Shown: positions 44,539-58,200 of the stretch, piece by piece
Position numbering within the stretch: position 1 is the first letter of the stretch
Layout of the letters: every line of letters begins with the position of its first letter
Assembly: GCA_932294295.1 (NCBI GenBank)
Contig: OW028577.1
Span: forward strand, 6,351,501-6,415,500
DNA length: 64,000 bases
DNA from: Alitta virens
Lineage: Eukaryota; Annelida; Polychaeta; Phyllodocida; Nereididae
Reading direction: 5' to 3'
The notes under the pieces: model-generated
Database searches by the model: none
Told to the model about the DNA's origin: nothing
The model's input: only the letters and a program-made list of their open reading frames with translations
Made by a program: the position numbers and the translations under genes

Positions 44539-46553
44539 CAGTACACAAACTTTAGTTTTTGACGAATACTCACCTATGAATTAAATCAAGATGATATTAT
44601 GAGTTAAGACTGTTTAATGTTCGTAACTCTATTTTGATAAGGACATGGTTTTCTATATGGCAAATTAATTCATTGTGAAATACCAGGTTAACAGCTAGAA
44701 GTCTTAGTTAATGCTGGCAGTGTTTTAGGAATACAATTTTCACGAGGCCTTGAATGGTTGCTATGGTATGATTCGTATGAATGTTCGTTCAAGTGTTACC
44801 AGTTTGTATGGCTGAATGTAAAAGTCTCTTACTTTTCAGTTTTTAGCTAAAAGTTACGCTGGCTTGTTCTTAACTTTACGAATACACTTAATATTTGTTG
44901 TACTAGGATTTCTTGTTTCTACTTTCATATAATTTTTGTATCTCTCTAGTTTTTCATGAAAGATCTGAAGTTCTATTAGTGTTTTGTTGTAGCTAGTTTT
45001 TCTACTTATATTATTGATGAATTTGTTTTTGACTTCATACACAACTTAGATAATATTAGCTTGGTGCTCAGTTGACATTGTTTAGATTTGTTGTTGATTA
45101 GTTTAAAGTTGACAACTCAAGACAGGAGCTATATCAAATGAGAATTGCAGATTAGGATATCCAATATTTTATTTATATATATGGCAAAATGAATACTTTT
45201 GGACACTTTTAATGGTTAATATGAGTGTGATTTCATGTAATGAATAAGTGAATTCAATCCTCAGAAAACTGTGTCGCAAATAGAAAAACAGTAAATTCTG
45301 ACTGATGTTATTGTTGTGCCACGCACTGAGCACTTATCAGTTGAATTATTGGTTTGCATATTTATGAAATATAGCCAATTTTGTAATTTCTCCTTACTGC
45401 ATATTCTGGACTGGGTCCATCTTTTGTTATGCATAATTGAAACGTTATTTAGGAGCGATATGTCTTAACAGCTGAACATGACATATGTTAGATATATTTT
45501 TAAACCCATTGAAATTGTTGTTGTTGTTGGTTTCAACGAAAGCATTGTTTAATATTTTGAAACATGAGATTAGACTTTTAATTGTGTTTTGATAAATCCC
45601 AGATAGCACGTTACGTTGACCTTACATTTGCCCACCCCTGATCCAGCCTCAGGCCGACGTGACTTAAATTGTTATGGCATCTTTATTATTCAATCAATAG
45701 GTAATGATATCAATTGTGACCAGATATTCATGAATAACTGTTTGATGTGCATGAAAATTTGAGGAAGAAAACTTGATAAGTAGACAATGAATAATACCTT
45801 GTTCATATTGTGATATTCCAATGTTGTGTATTGTCTCAAATTTTGTCAATTCATATATTTGCAAAATTTTTACATAGTGGAGTGTGCAAGTAAAATTGAT
45901 ATAATATACAATCTGTGAAACAATTTACCAGTATTTTTGATACCTGCATAAAAGTTATGTGTATAGCATTATATTGAATTGTTCATTATTGGACATCTGC
46001 TTTACTTTGGGAGGTCATTGAGATTAAATTAGGACAGCATATCTACAGAGAAAATAAATCTAGACTGCATTTTCTACATATAACATTTATTTATTTAACA
46101 TACATATACATATATTAATATCTAAGTAATCAGGGTTATTTTAGGACTATTTTTCTTTATTGTCATTATGAGCAAACAGTAATTAAAGAAGTAACTACTA
46201 TAATGTTTGGGAGGTATATATGTATTCATTTTTCAGAATGCTACTGTGTGATTTATGACTTGTGCAATTATCATTTAACTTAACTCATCGTGTCTGTTGA
46301 GATTTTTTTAACTATGTTGCATGTGATAGTTTACACAGCAATTCAGTCTTGCAAAATGTTTGTTAAATCATGTTCTTACGAATAAAATGAAAGTTTTTCA
46401 AATTGTTTGTGTTATCCATTTATTAGCCATGCTGGCATGGTGTGAAAACCTGTCTTTGTTAGTTTGTAATTAAGCCTATTCCACCATAGTTCAGGACTAA
46501 TTCCGCCAGGGGCTGGACAAGAGCGCCATCTGTGAGCTTCTAAATAAGTAAAA

Positions 46554-47142
46554 ATGGCCGCTCATGACCGGACAAGAAAAGTGATTGATGAAGATGAAGA
46601 AGACCCAGTGGAAAATATGATAAAGAAAACTGGATGCCTGGAATTGCATTATAAAGTCCAGGTTCTGATCTTTTCACTTTATCCACTTTAATGTTGTGTC
46701 ATAGGTTTAAATGGCAGGTGTTTCGATATTTTCTGAATATCGCCCTGTGCCTATGCAATGCATATCGGGGTTCTCATCATCAAGTCAAGTCGTCAATAGG
46801 TAAACTCGTCAACACAGTCTGGTCAACTCATCACTGTTACCAACTTGCCAACAAGTAATCTTCCAATGGCCGAGTTGCTCCCGAGGGTGCGGCCACGAAT
46901 CCCCGGGAGTCTAGTTTGTCGACGAAATGGTAATCATTAAATGCAGATTAGCTGTTAACGGGTTTGCAATAATACGTCAACGCATTTGTAACAAATATAA
47001 CTATCTTGCTCATGTTGATCTGATCTTTCAGGAGTGCATGGCAGAAAACCTTGACTGGAGAAAATGCCAAGACGAAGTAAAAACTTTCAAGAAGTGCATG
47101 TTGGATTTCCAACTGAAGAAACAAACAAGCAGTGAAAGCTGA
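46554..47142 (+). CDS. COA4: Cytochrome c oxidase assembly factor 4 (CHCHD8)
   Basis: Two exons, 46554-46661 and 47032-47142, give 72 residues. The first ends in EEDPVENMIKKTGCLELHYK; the second begins ECMAENLDWRKCQDEVKTFK and continues KCM. Together they form the twin CX9C pattern of the CHCH fold: Cys in TGC and ECM, then RKC and KKC, each pair separated by nine residues and expected to form two disulphides. Such proteins enter the mitochondrial intermembrane space through the MIA40 relay. COA4 is needed for complex IV assembly, probably in copper or cytochrome c handling. Both the acidic EEDP lead and the length match the human protein (87) apart from shorter ends. The donor is GTTCTG, slightly weak. 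An AATAAA at 47327 lies downstream. A weak in-frame ATG just before exon 2 is ignored. Confidence 0.95.
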
Positions 47143-47889
47143 CAAAGTGAGCATTTTATGACTGTAAAATTGCATAGACTCACAGGACACTTTCCAGGAT
47201 TTTACACAATGCCCACTAAATGGACAAAAAACAAGAACAAAAAAAGACTAAGTAACACTACTGTCAACAGAAAAAGAAGAAATATGCAAATCTTTATTTT
47301 CAAAACATGTAATATATATATATCGTAATAAACTTACAGAGTTACATAATTCTCACACAGTCACTGCATATTTAGGTGTACATTTTATCAGTAAAATGAA
47401 AGCACTGATGTTGCCCGCTGAAGGAGCATAACAAACATGTTCAATAAACATGCAAAGGCCACCTTAAAAAGTTGGCAATCACAATCAAATAGCTAACTTT
47501 AGCACTACAATATTATATATTGCTATGCTAGTGTGGTTCGGACATTTCCTCAGAAGGATGCATCAAAGTAGCAACTGTTACTGCTAACTATTTATAGATT
47601 ATAGGCACGGTTCCTCTGTAAAGGTATAAGTAGGTAACAAATATCTGTTCCTTAACTAAACCACCATGAATCTTTTACACGCCTTTTCAGCAATAAAGAT
47701 AAGAAAAGCAAAACATGGTATTTGAGCAAGGTTAATTACCAGATAATCTGAGACAATTTATTTATGTGTTAGGCATTGTTTGCAAAAATTGCATGTAATC
47801 CACTGTACTGTAAGCTATCCTTACTATAGATGTAAGTTGTGAGATAATTGTTAGTCTTGATCAATTAGTTAATGTCTGTACGGTATTTG

Positions 47890-50800
47890 TTATGTCGGTG
47901 ATTGCTCTACAGAATTAGTTTTTGTCTCACTCCTATCAGATACAGACACATCTTGATCCTCAGCTGGAATACTGTGTGTTAATGCCTTCAGTTGTTCAAT
48001 AGTTGAGCTTGGAATATCACTAGCATCTTCGTTTATCTGAAGACGATCCCCATCATTGCTGTCATCATCAGAAATTTCTTGCTTGAATTGCTTCTTGCCC
48101 TTTTGTACTTCAGCTTCATCAGAGTTAAGCGAATCTCCTGCAAGGTCGATATGATCATTGTTTCCTTCTTTGCCATTTAGTGAGTTGCCCTGCAAGTTTT
48201 GTTCGTAAGCCCGTTCTAAACTTTCTTCAGCCTGGTGCCACATGCTACTCGCGCTATTTTCTAAACTTCGGTGAAGTTCTTTCTGGTTAGAGAGGACATT
48301 TAAAAGGTGAGGTGTTGCATAATCTAAGAAGGCATTGTGCCGTGGCGGTGACATTAGAGTATCTGATGCCATTGCATCAATGTCTTCTGGCAAGGGAAAA
48401 GGTGCGGCACTTTTGACTATGCTAAAATAAGCAGCCCAATCGAACGGCCCACCTTTGGCTGGCCTGGCACTTCTGTAGTACTGGTTTGTGTACAGATCTG
48501 AAGGCACGCCGTATGTATCAAGTGCTTCTTGGGATATTTTATCTGGAGGACTTTTGTAAAAGACCTGGATCTTTTTCCTAAGTGAGTGGTATTCTCCGAC
48601 ATATAACTTGTCATCATGGGGCTTTGTCATGGATTTCATTGTGTTAACAATCATTTCCGTACTGAACCTTTGATAGCGACGTCGTATCACTCTCGCTGAA
48701 ATAAAGCTGCCTTCTAATTTTAAAATTGTCCTGGCAATTTGAAAGAAATCAGCAGAGTCTCCCACAGCATCACTGTTCACTTCTGCAGGAGATTTATTTG
48801 TGGTATGTTCCTGAAAGTAAATGACGATGTTCAGGCATTTGTGATCGAGAACAGTAAGACCAAATTCATAAAGTTGGTTTCTGCATAAAATAAATATTCA
48901 AGGTACATAGTACTACACACCTTGACATTTTTCACGGGAGTCTGCATTGCTGATCTGCTTGCAGTGTACCATGCAGAATTTTTATGGGACCGGCCTCCAA
49001 CCAGGGGGGGTGTTTGTCCAAAACCGGGATAACTGGCTGCAAATATAAGCAAGAGAATCAAGTACAACTTCTCAGGTTAAATGCCGTATGAATTTGTAAG
49101 AATTGTGAAGCTCAGGATTCCGAAAATAGCTTACCAAGCTGGGACGGATTAGACAAAGCAGCGGCAGCAGCCACGGCCATTGCTGCAGCTTGTTGCTGGG
49201 ACTGTTGTTGCCATAGCAACATATTCATCTCTGCAGCGGTCATTCCTATATTTTCATCAGGGTCAACTTCCTCCTTGATAACTATCGGGTTCATGGTATT
49301 TCTGGCAGATTTTCTAGTTGTTGAGCTCCATGTTGGCTCTGGTGCTAATCTCTTCACCGGTTTCCTGGGTATTGAATTCAATAGCATTTGAGGTGATTCC
49401 TGAAATTAAATGAATCACAACCATTTAAAAAAAATTTGCCATTTTCAATAATTGACATGTACCTTAGACAAGACAAAAGCCCTTCCATATGTTCGAGATT
49501 TTAACCAGCCACTTTCGACCCATGGTTTTGGATGCAACATTTTTCGTTATTTTTGAAGATTACGTAGTTAAGCATATAATCTAAACTCAGTTAATTTAAG
49601 CGCCATGCCCGAAATTAAGTGAAGACTCTTTTTTGTTTTTCAACTATCACTGGACAATAATAGACTGTAAGGGTGCCCTCATCTCTCAGTACGCCATGCC
49701 CAAATCAGCTGGAACACTGAGTAAGTAATTAATTAATGACAATTAATTCGATTGACATATATGACCTGACTCCATCAATACCTGTTTCCGGGGCCTTGTC
49801 CTTCCAGCAACCCTGTTTTCATTCAAATTATGTAGTGAATGGGATGCATCTTGTTTACTTTTAGACTTGGTTTCTGAGTCGCTTGCATCCGAACTTTCCG
49901 CATCCCCATCATCTTGGACGATCTGGCTGATGTTCACCAAAAATATTTCCTCGTCATCAAGTGTAATGCCCAACAATCCCTCAATGCTGAATTTTGATTT
50001 GTAATTAAGGCCATTTTTGCATAAGACTGTGATTGCTTCTGTGAGTAGAGCTCGCACTCGTTGTTGTTCAGCTTTACCCATAGCACCCGCTGAAGAATAA
50101 AAACATAAATCACCTATATGTACAGTGATTACTAGATTGAGTATAAATTGTAATTGTCACATTTTTTTTCTTCCTTCAATTTTGGCAACATAAACAATAA
50201 TGAAAATTGTGTGATCAGTGACACAAGTTTGAGCCTATAGTTGGAAAAAATACAATACTGCTAATTAATTGAGCTGAATTAATCCTTTTAAAACATATTT
50301 TACTTGTCAATCAGATTAACAACAATCATCATGTTTTTCAGAATTAATAAATTATGATCATAAATAATATTATACATTATACTTTGATCAGATATAATTT
50401 AATTGATTACTTTTAATTGGTCTGATAAAAAGTCTTTTATTTTAGCTCTCAGTCTGTATACAATGTAGAGTACATGCTATAATGTATATCTTGCTTTCAT
50501 TTTGACAATTGTGCTACTAATAGCTAGATATCTATAGATTGTTCACAGTACTTTAGATCATACCAACGGTAACTCGAGAGTATAAACAAAGTTTGCAAAC
50601 AAAGTGATGAGACGCTTTACGTGGTTAACACCAGATAGGACGTGAACCAGTGCAGAGCGTGTTCTCTAGCAAAGCCATTTAGCACAAAGCGAAATATGGC
50701 GATCATGTTAAATGTCATTGAGAACGTCGCGTCGACGTGTCAAAACAAGAGTTGATACTTGTCTGACACCAGTCGGCTGACTTTCAGCTACTGAACTGTG

Positions 50801-50914
50801 TCAGCGAGTTGCTGTATGACAATAAGTGTGTTTAAAGTGCAAAAAGGATGAATACTAACATGATTAGAGAAATGTGTACAATTAAGTCTCACCTTTGAAT
50901 CCCAGCGACACCAT
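47890..50914 (-). CDS. Uncharacterised nuclear-looking protein, 543 residues
   Basis: Five exons join in frame: 50893-50914, 49782-50089, 49135-49399, 48921-49036, 47890-48810. I do not recognise the family. The N-terminus (MVSLGFKAGAMGKAEQQRVR) leads into a compact hydrophobic module with LLTEAITVLCKNGLNYKSKF and EGLLGITLDDEEIFLVNISQ that looks like a small folded domain. Then come Ser/Asp-rich linkers, an RKSARN basic stretch, VIKEE and FKQE matching the SUMO consensus, a Gln/Ala tract (residues about 170-195), and a second structured-looking block around FFQIARTILKLEGSFISARV and RRRYQRFSTEM. The C-terminus is acidic with casein-kinase-2-like SDDD sites. These traits suggest a chromatin or transcription co-factor, but this is inference. 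The gene is convergent with COA4 and starts in a CRE-rich region. Minus-strand AATAAA lies at 47762-47757. Confidence 0.85.
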
Positions 50915-50918
50915 GCAA

Positions 50919-50957
50919 TGACGTCTTGTGCCTATGACGTGCACGGCTGACGCGTCA
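50919..50957 (-). promoter_or_regulatory. CRE-like cluster at gene start
   Basis: Just upstream of the start codon at 50914 are TGACGTC (50919), TGACGTG (50935) and TGACGCGTCA (50948-50957). The surrounding 100 bases are unusually rich in CpG compared with the rest of the window. This fits a CREB/ATF-responsive, CpG-type promoter for the 47890-50914 gene. Confidence 0.45.
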
Positions 50958-51556
50958 TGGTTTGTTGACAAGCGAGCGCTCAGCTGTCAAGACGTGGCGC
51001 TGCGATCAACGTCGCGGTCAAAACACTGTTGCTCCTATCTGCTGGCCAGCCACAGACATTGGTGGGACCTACACCTCCTGACTGCAGTGGACATTATGAT
51101 TATACTGCAATCCTGTTATACTAGCTTGTACCTAATGCATCTTAATGTTTATATTAATATACCGGTCATGTATATAATTTAAGAACAAAAACCCCCCAAA
51201 AAAATCCCAGGAAAATTTTAGGCCCGAACTGAAATTCATATATATATATATAGATGAGCGATGTATCATGCATACGGAAATTATTGTAGGGGTTTTTTTT
51301 ATATTTTAATTTCATGTACTATTGTTGCCCTTGTATTTTAAAAATTTATAATTAGCAACACAAACTTGTCTTCAATTGATCTAACTTATCTAAGAGTGAC
51401 ACATTGTATAATTACTCCTTGATCATTGATGTACTGCGTATATCATAGCTGCTTTGAGTAAATATGAAATGCAAGAGTTAATATATGTTTTAGATTTTAA
51501 TACTATACACAGAAAGAGCTACTTTGAGATTTCATTGGTACAAACATGGTACAAAG

Positions 51557-52788
51557 TAGAGAAGAGTGGGGCACCTTGAGCCATGGGGCACCTTGATCCA
51601 TTGGCTCTGCAGGCCAATTGGTTTGTCATAAACTTTGTAAATGGCAATGAAACTTGTCCTCTTAGTTATAAAGAATTAAGTCATAATTTTTCAAGTTTCC
51701 TATCATGGCAATGTGTTAATACTACCACAGAGTAATAAAACCAGTCAAGATTGTTACTTTTCTAATATCTTAATTACTTGTAGAATCCGGTAGCCAATTT
51801 GTCAGTGTGAACTAGGCAATATATAGTATTATATACCAAAGATTGACCTCATTGCAGAAAAGTTGAGATTTACCTGCATCACACTTTATAATGTATCATG
51901 TATTTATGTGGAGTTGTATGTAGGGCACCTTGAGCCAGCTTACATGTGGCACCTTGAGCCTGACCATGACACAACAATAACTCATTAAAAGCATACTATT
52001 ACATATTGTTAACCTGTATGTATTAGCCTTAATTTAACATAATATTATGCCATATAGTGTAATTTATAAATATGTAATTTTTCTCCAATTACCACTTACC
52101 CAAGACACACTTGCCTTGGACTTTCAAATTAATATAAATAAATTTAACATAGCAAATGTAGGCATGTTTGTACATTTTAGGGCTTGACAGTATTTACTTT
52201 CAGCTTGGTAATTTTCAAGCAAAACAATAGTGTATTTTCTATGTAATTTTACCGTAGGCACACTTCACTTGCCCTGGAAAGTCAAGACAATCATTGAGGT
52301 TGGGCCCTGCAGTGTAGTTTATTTTTGTAAGGACGTTATCGGTATTTCTTAATATAACTGTCAAGAAAACATGCACCTTGAGATAAATATTTCAACATAG
52401 TATTCCCTGAATAGGCTTTTTTCATGGTTCATAATTATTGATTGCTGTAAGTCTTTTGCAATCCATGTTTGTGCCACAAATTACGCAAACTGGAGCCACT
52501 TATAGCAAATTCCAGGTGTTTGTTAGGTTGGTTCAAGGTGCCCCAAGTCTGGCTCAAGGTGCCCCATGGTTGGGGCACCATGATCCACTAGACCAAATTT
52601 TTAAAGACAGCATTTCCGCCTCTCACAAAAAATATATACGATTCAACATTTTACATAAGATACTCAGAATGTTATATTATAGTAAGATGTTACAATAAGA
52701 CTGTATAATTGTTACTTCATGTTCCAAGGTGGAATAAGTAAAAAAAAAAAAAAAAAAAAAAAGGCTCATGGTGCCCCACTCTCCACTA
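51557..52788. mobile_element. Non-autonomous DNA element with GGGGCACCTTGAGCC repeats
   Basis: The 26-base ends (left 51557-51582, right 52763-52788) are inverted repeats differing at three positions, and both begin with TA at the outside. The core GGGGCACC[T/A]TGAGCC also recurs near 51585, 51925, 51950, and inverted near 52535 and 52550. No transposase ORF is present. Outer TA may be the target duplication of a Tc1/mariner-like group, but this is tentative. A poly(A) run of about 23 precedes the right end. Confidence 0.75.
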
Positions 52789-53814
52789 CACATTGCTACA
52801 TCATTTAAAAGACTAAATCTGTAGGTTATTATTTTTTCTGGTTGTGAAGTATAGCAAGAGCACTAGGCACCTTGGCTGCAGTACCAATCGATGTTGGTTC
52901 ATCTGTAAAGAAATCAATAAGCGCATGACAAGAGCAAGGCGTGGTCCAATTTATCACAAAATCTTTATTTTTGGCCTGGGTGTGTATTTACATTTCTTTT
53001 TCAGTACATACAAGCTTTGGATACCTTGTAAATCCTGGTATAAATCTGATATAATTTCATCCAGCACTAAAGTTTGAACAAATTCTCTTTTAAAAATTTA
53101 GCATACTGTACATGTAACACACAGCTATAATAGCTGACAACTGATATTAAGACAAACTTAGCGCAATTATTTATTGCAGTCTGATGCTGTAAGTCAATCT
53201 GATTAGAAAATTTCACTTCACAGTGCAACAGTACAAAACTAATTGAATGATTTCATCATTAAAATATTCAACATGAGAACAGAAGTGTATTCTTTGGAAG
53301 CACAACTTCGCACAGATGCCTTTTGGCAAAACAAATTTATAACACAAGTAAACATAACACACACAGGCTTTGTATGCATTACAAATATAATGTAATAAGA
53401 TTCATTAGCAATATAAATTCATCAGTAGAAAGTAAGTAACAAGATCCATGATTACATGCACTGCTAAAATGCACAGCTTTTACAAAATGCATAGAACATC
53501 ACATTGGCTGTCCAAAATAAATTCAACATATTGGTCTGCATAATATCAAACAATATTGCAGCTATGTGTAATGATATAACTGTGTAATTGATACCAAAAA
53601 GTCTGCTAAAGATAGTCAAAGTTAATGTCAGATAGGTTTTGATAATGGAGGATTTTATGTCCTCTAATCTGATGGAGCAAGAGACGTGCAGCAAGGCAAA
53701 GCACCTTTTGAAAATTAAAATATATACACAAGTAACAAATGTTTATTTGTACAATAATTCACTTTGAGAGACAGAGGTTTTTTTGTAAGGCAGCAGTGGT
53801 TTCAACTGTCTTTG

Positions 53815-54374
53815 TTATAGAATATTGTTCTCCATCATTGTATTAAGATCGGTGACAACTTTTCCCAGTAGAGGGCGATGAGGACTGTCTGCTCGAAACA
53901 CTGCCTCCAGGAATTCACTGTTGCCGAAAAATCCAAATACATTTTCCACTCGAGCGATAGATTTTTCTGTTAAATGATTCCTAATCAACTGTGTAATCAT
54001 AAGACTGCACTCGTTCAGTGCTTTCGTCAAGTAGTTCTTGTCAAAAGAGAAGTCCACTTCATAGAAGCTTATAACTGTCATGGCAACAGTGCGGAATTTC
54101 TTCTTGAACTGTTCAGCCATGTTCAGTTCGTCCTCATTAAACTGTTCATTCCTGTATAAAATGCCAATCTTTAGGACAACTTTGATGAGATCCTTTACAA
54201 CTTTTTCGGCAGTCTTTTTGTTGCCGGAGTAGTCTTTGGCTATCTTGTACAAGTTGTCAAGCACCCGCGATGACGTTTCATCTATCAACATTTTCACCGT
54301 CTTTTTAGTTGCCATCTTGCTGAGCAACTTCTTTTGGGTGCGGAGACCCACATTTTTGGCATCGAACCCATCCA
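53815..54374 (-). CDS. TNFAIP8/TIPE family protein
   Basis: One exon encodes essentially the whole 186-residue product, bounded by an acceptor at 54374/54375. It matches the TIPE fold (DED-like helical bundle with a hydrophobic cavity) in the blocks KKLLSKMATKKTVKMLIDET, SSRVLDNLYKIAKDY, KILYRNEQF-like GILYRNEQFNEDEL, MTVISFYEVDFSFD and ARVENVFGFFG. Family members bind phosphoinositides and act in apoptosis and innate immune control, in cytosol and at membranes. The exon opens with TG, so its first codon is completed by the previous exon. If that exon ends in A, the start becomes ATG. A candidate 5' exon ending in A with a strong GTAAGT donor lies at 55186. Which vertebrate paralogue it corresponds to cannot be told. 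Confidence 0.93.
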
Positions 54375-55185
54375 CTGAAAAAGAAGCACAGAAACGTTTA
54401 ATTCATATCTACTTTTAACTGCATGTCTAAATGTAGTTTAAATGTACAGTCAAATGTCAACAAATCAACACAAAACTTGACCTGCAAAAAAGAACTTCAA
54501 AACAACATCAAACCATCCCAATTGTGCAGCCATGTTTCATGCAATAACATGCAAATTTAGTGAAGCATAATCCTAGTCACCTTAGAGTATCTGTCAATGA
54601 ACCTAATTAACTTATTTAGAGGTCTGTTGATTGGAAACTGAAATTTTAGATCACAGAAAATCTACATGGAAAGTAAAAATGCTACGATCGAAGCTTTGTA
54701 ACTTTGACCCAGATTAATTAAAAGCTGTAAATAAAAAAAGTGTGAACGTAAAACTTTAATAAATTAAGGAACAAAAGTGCACTGGACAGACCGAGCACCC
54801 ATAAGACAGAGATACCAGCAAGAACTTTGCCAACAAACCTTGCACTTGTTCGTCCATTGAAGTCTTGTTTTCTAGCTACTCATCACAAAGTGATGTCTCT
54901 TTATCATGCTATTGAAAATCAACAACAGCAAATATTTATATGTGTGTGTATTTTACAGGTTTTCACATAAAGGCTACAAGTTAAAGAAATACGTTTATAG
55001 CAAAAAATTTGTAAGCAATGGTCATTGACCAAGAAATTCTAATTGTGTTCAAAAGAAACTAAGCATACACATTCAAAATAACCACGACAACGCAATGAAT
55101 TTGGTGCATTGAAGTTTATCATTACAACAACTTGCTTCATGAATCATTATATTAAAAAAATTACAAGGACAATGACGATACTTAC

Positions 55186-55260
55186 TGTTTATGACTAAGA
55201 TGGAAAATCTAACTTCCTTGTTTGGCTGTTGCTGTGCATTTACAGTTCATTCGGTGGGAT
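55186..55260 (-). other. Candidate 5' untranslated exon of the TNFAIP8-like gene
   Basis: On the minus strand the stretch ends ...ATAAACA before a strong donor GTAAGTATC (55185 downward). Joining it to the exon at 54374 creates ATG GAT GGG in the right frame, with an in-frame stop TAA just upstream. The right limit is arbitrary. Based only on splice logic. Confidence 0.4.
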
Positions 55261-58200
55261 ATTCTCAGAGTTAGTAAATCTGAAAGTAAATGAACGAGAG
55301 AGTATAATTACTACCTGGATGTATTTATTGCAGAAACCAGCCTCTTTTTCTGACAAGTTGCCACTTCCACCTCCCTCAGTGCACCTTTATCAGTCTTTAT
55401 CGAGCACCATACATCATCATCATAATCATCATAATCATAGAAACACAAACTCAGAACGATTAGTGCCATAGATAAGGTGTCTCTGAATGACGCTAACTAA
55501 TCCATTACCATTCTAATGGCAGCATTCTAATAAAAGGACAAGAAGGGCACTAATCTGTGCGGAAAGTAATTATGTGTTGCATTGCCCATTTCCAGCAGAG
55601 GTCACCACTGTTCATCATTATAATTATTTCAAACTTAGTGCATGTACAGTGAATGTCCGTATTGTCCCTCAAGGAGATGACATCAGAAGTGCACCACACA
55701 TCTTAATACTAAGTGCATCTTAAAGTTAATGATAATATTCACTGTATTATATAGATCTAAATTGGGGGGGGGGGGGGGGGGCACACTGGGGGCATATGGC
55801 GCCCTCCTACCTTTTGGTCCTACATTTTGAAGTGCCTTTTTGGTTGTCTCTTACATTGATGGTGGCCCCCTAGTTCAGAGGACGTTCCACCGCCCCCACT
55901 CCAGCAAAGATACCTTTCCTTGGTGACCGCCCCTGGATCTTAACAGTATAATATAAGGGAGAATGTCACTACTCATTCAGAAGAAAATTATTTTGCCAGG
56001 GAAACTATTACTTGGTAGCAATCCATTCATAACCTTAATTAGATCTACATCTTGTATAATACCAAGCATCAATTCTGTGAAGTTATGCAATTTGTGGTTC
56101 TTCATAAAACTTTTTAGCTGGTAAGGATTATGAACCTCAAAGTGCATCTATTTTGCAGCAGCTCAGATTGACAGCCAGACAAACATTACCAACAGCTATC
56201 AGGTAAAATACTGCTGTTAAAGATAAAGCCTGGTATTCATGTGATAGTTCAGGGCTCTGATTACAAGTCTGTCCTTTGATGCAGCAGCAGGCTGAAGACC
56301 TGACAATCATGGGCGAATCCAGTCACCACAAGGACCTCCTACATGTCTGATTAAAAACCTTAACACTACACCAAGCACTGCTGACTAGGCTGAAATTAAG
56401 TCTTTGACCATGATTAATTTGAACAAGACCTTCTGAATAGCACTTAAAGACCTAAGATAAGATTATGTGCCTGTCAGTAACTGGAGACTTATTTTTAAGC
56501 ACTATATCAAGATTTACTGCTCTACTTAACCATGTTGTACATGAAATTTGTACAACAGTGTACATAAGGTTAAATTTAAAAAAAAAAACAATGTCCACAT
56601 GTGTGTATATCTGATATATATGTAGTGGAATAACTTCATAAATTGTAAAGTAAAACTGTTAAGAACATGCAGCTATGATTAAGACAAAGAGCTACATAGG
56701 TACAATAAGGTAGAGTCTATGCTTAGTGAAGGACTATTACCTGATCCTGAGCCATCCATAAGTTGGTTTCACATTGTTTGTCTCAGAATTTCCAATGTAT
56801 CCAGATAACCATATAACAAATGACAAAGATAATGGGTCCCACAAGTGTGTTAAATCAACACCCAGCTGATGTGAAGACTGAAGTGAAATACATTTAATTC
56901 CTTATGCAAATCAGTTTCTACATTGATGCCAACATCACTAAAGCACACTGTAAAACTCCAGGCAGAGATAATTCCAAGAGTAGCAGTGTGGGACTTGTGG
57001 AAGTCTGTGCAAGTACTCTGCATATATATTCCAGTTAGACACTGATTGGCAATTAGGCCACCATATGTTGCCAAACATTGCCCACTGGTCATTGTCACAG
57101 TTAAGCACCAGAAGGTTGGTCACAGGTGTCCAAGGCTGTTGTCCAGTACTGCTGACCAGAGGGCACTGCTGCTGTGATGTGCTCTTAATATGATGCCAAA
57201 TTCTGAGCCACACAGCCCTGTATGTCATTGTGTATGACAGGCAGTGGGAGTTGAGTGATGGGAAACTTTAAGGTCAGAATAGCTAAGTCTGACACTGAAA
57301 GAGAAATAGTGGATTTTCACGGAAGGTTCGCCATATTTCCACCGGGTGGCTATGACAAAATACTGCAATTCTATTGGCTGAAAAAGTTCCCGCCCTTGAT
57401 TGTGATTGGCTGAAACAAAGTGCATCCTAGCAGGAGTATTTTCAGTGCATTTAAATGTATATTTGACATCTTGTTATTTTATAGATTTCTGTTTTTTCCC
57501 TGAGAAAATTATATTTACGGAATCAGTTATTTATGATCTACTATGTCTGAAAAGCAAAACGAGTAATACGAAGAAATAAAATACTTATGTCCTTCTGAAT
57601 TCAGGGCTGCTCAGTGAAAATACTCTATTGAATGACCCCTTTGAAGCCTTTATGAACCAGGAGAACATATATAGAAAGGTATTGCAGGAAGACACCTGAA
57701 TATAACCCACTATTTATGATTCATGGAGTGCTTTGAAAGTTGCTTTATAATGGCTCCTATTCATATTCACCTCAATATGAAGAATCCCACCAAACCCCAA
57801 ATGTGTGAAGTTAAAGCAACGTTGGAAGACATTCTCCATTGAAATATTCTTAATATGGTCATAAAATGCCTATATTGCTTTGACACTTGATGGCTTCATT
57901 CTGGCTCGAGTATCAGCACCAGGCCTAGTCTAGAATGAAAATAGAGCCAGTGTAGCATAGCAGAGAATGCAACAGACACTCGATACTTTGTGTTTGTAGT
58001 GGGCAGAGCCGAAGCAGTGGATTTACTCAAGCAGACTGAGATGGATCTTTCTCTTCCACAAACCAGCTCCTATTTACACGGCTCTATTGCCTCAGCCATC
58101 TCCAGGGTCGTCCAGTGAGCTTCGCTTTTGGTGAGAGAAGGCTGAGGCTTACTACGTAAGCGGAGTGCATTTGTATCTCTTAAGGTATATAATCAACCGC

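Noticed and set aside
44253..44555. 100-residue plus-strand frame over the last SLC35A4 exon
   Set aside because: It overlaps the true exon in another frame; the SLC35A4 frame has strong family similarity.
50928..51182. 84-residue plus-strand frame divergent from the unknown gene
   Set aside because: It runs through the CpG/CRE-rich promoter region and shows no domain, and its second half is low-complexity hydrophobic.
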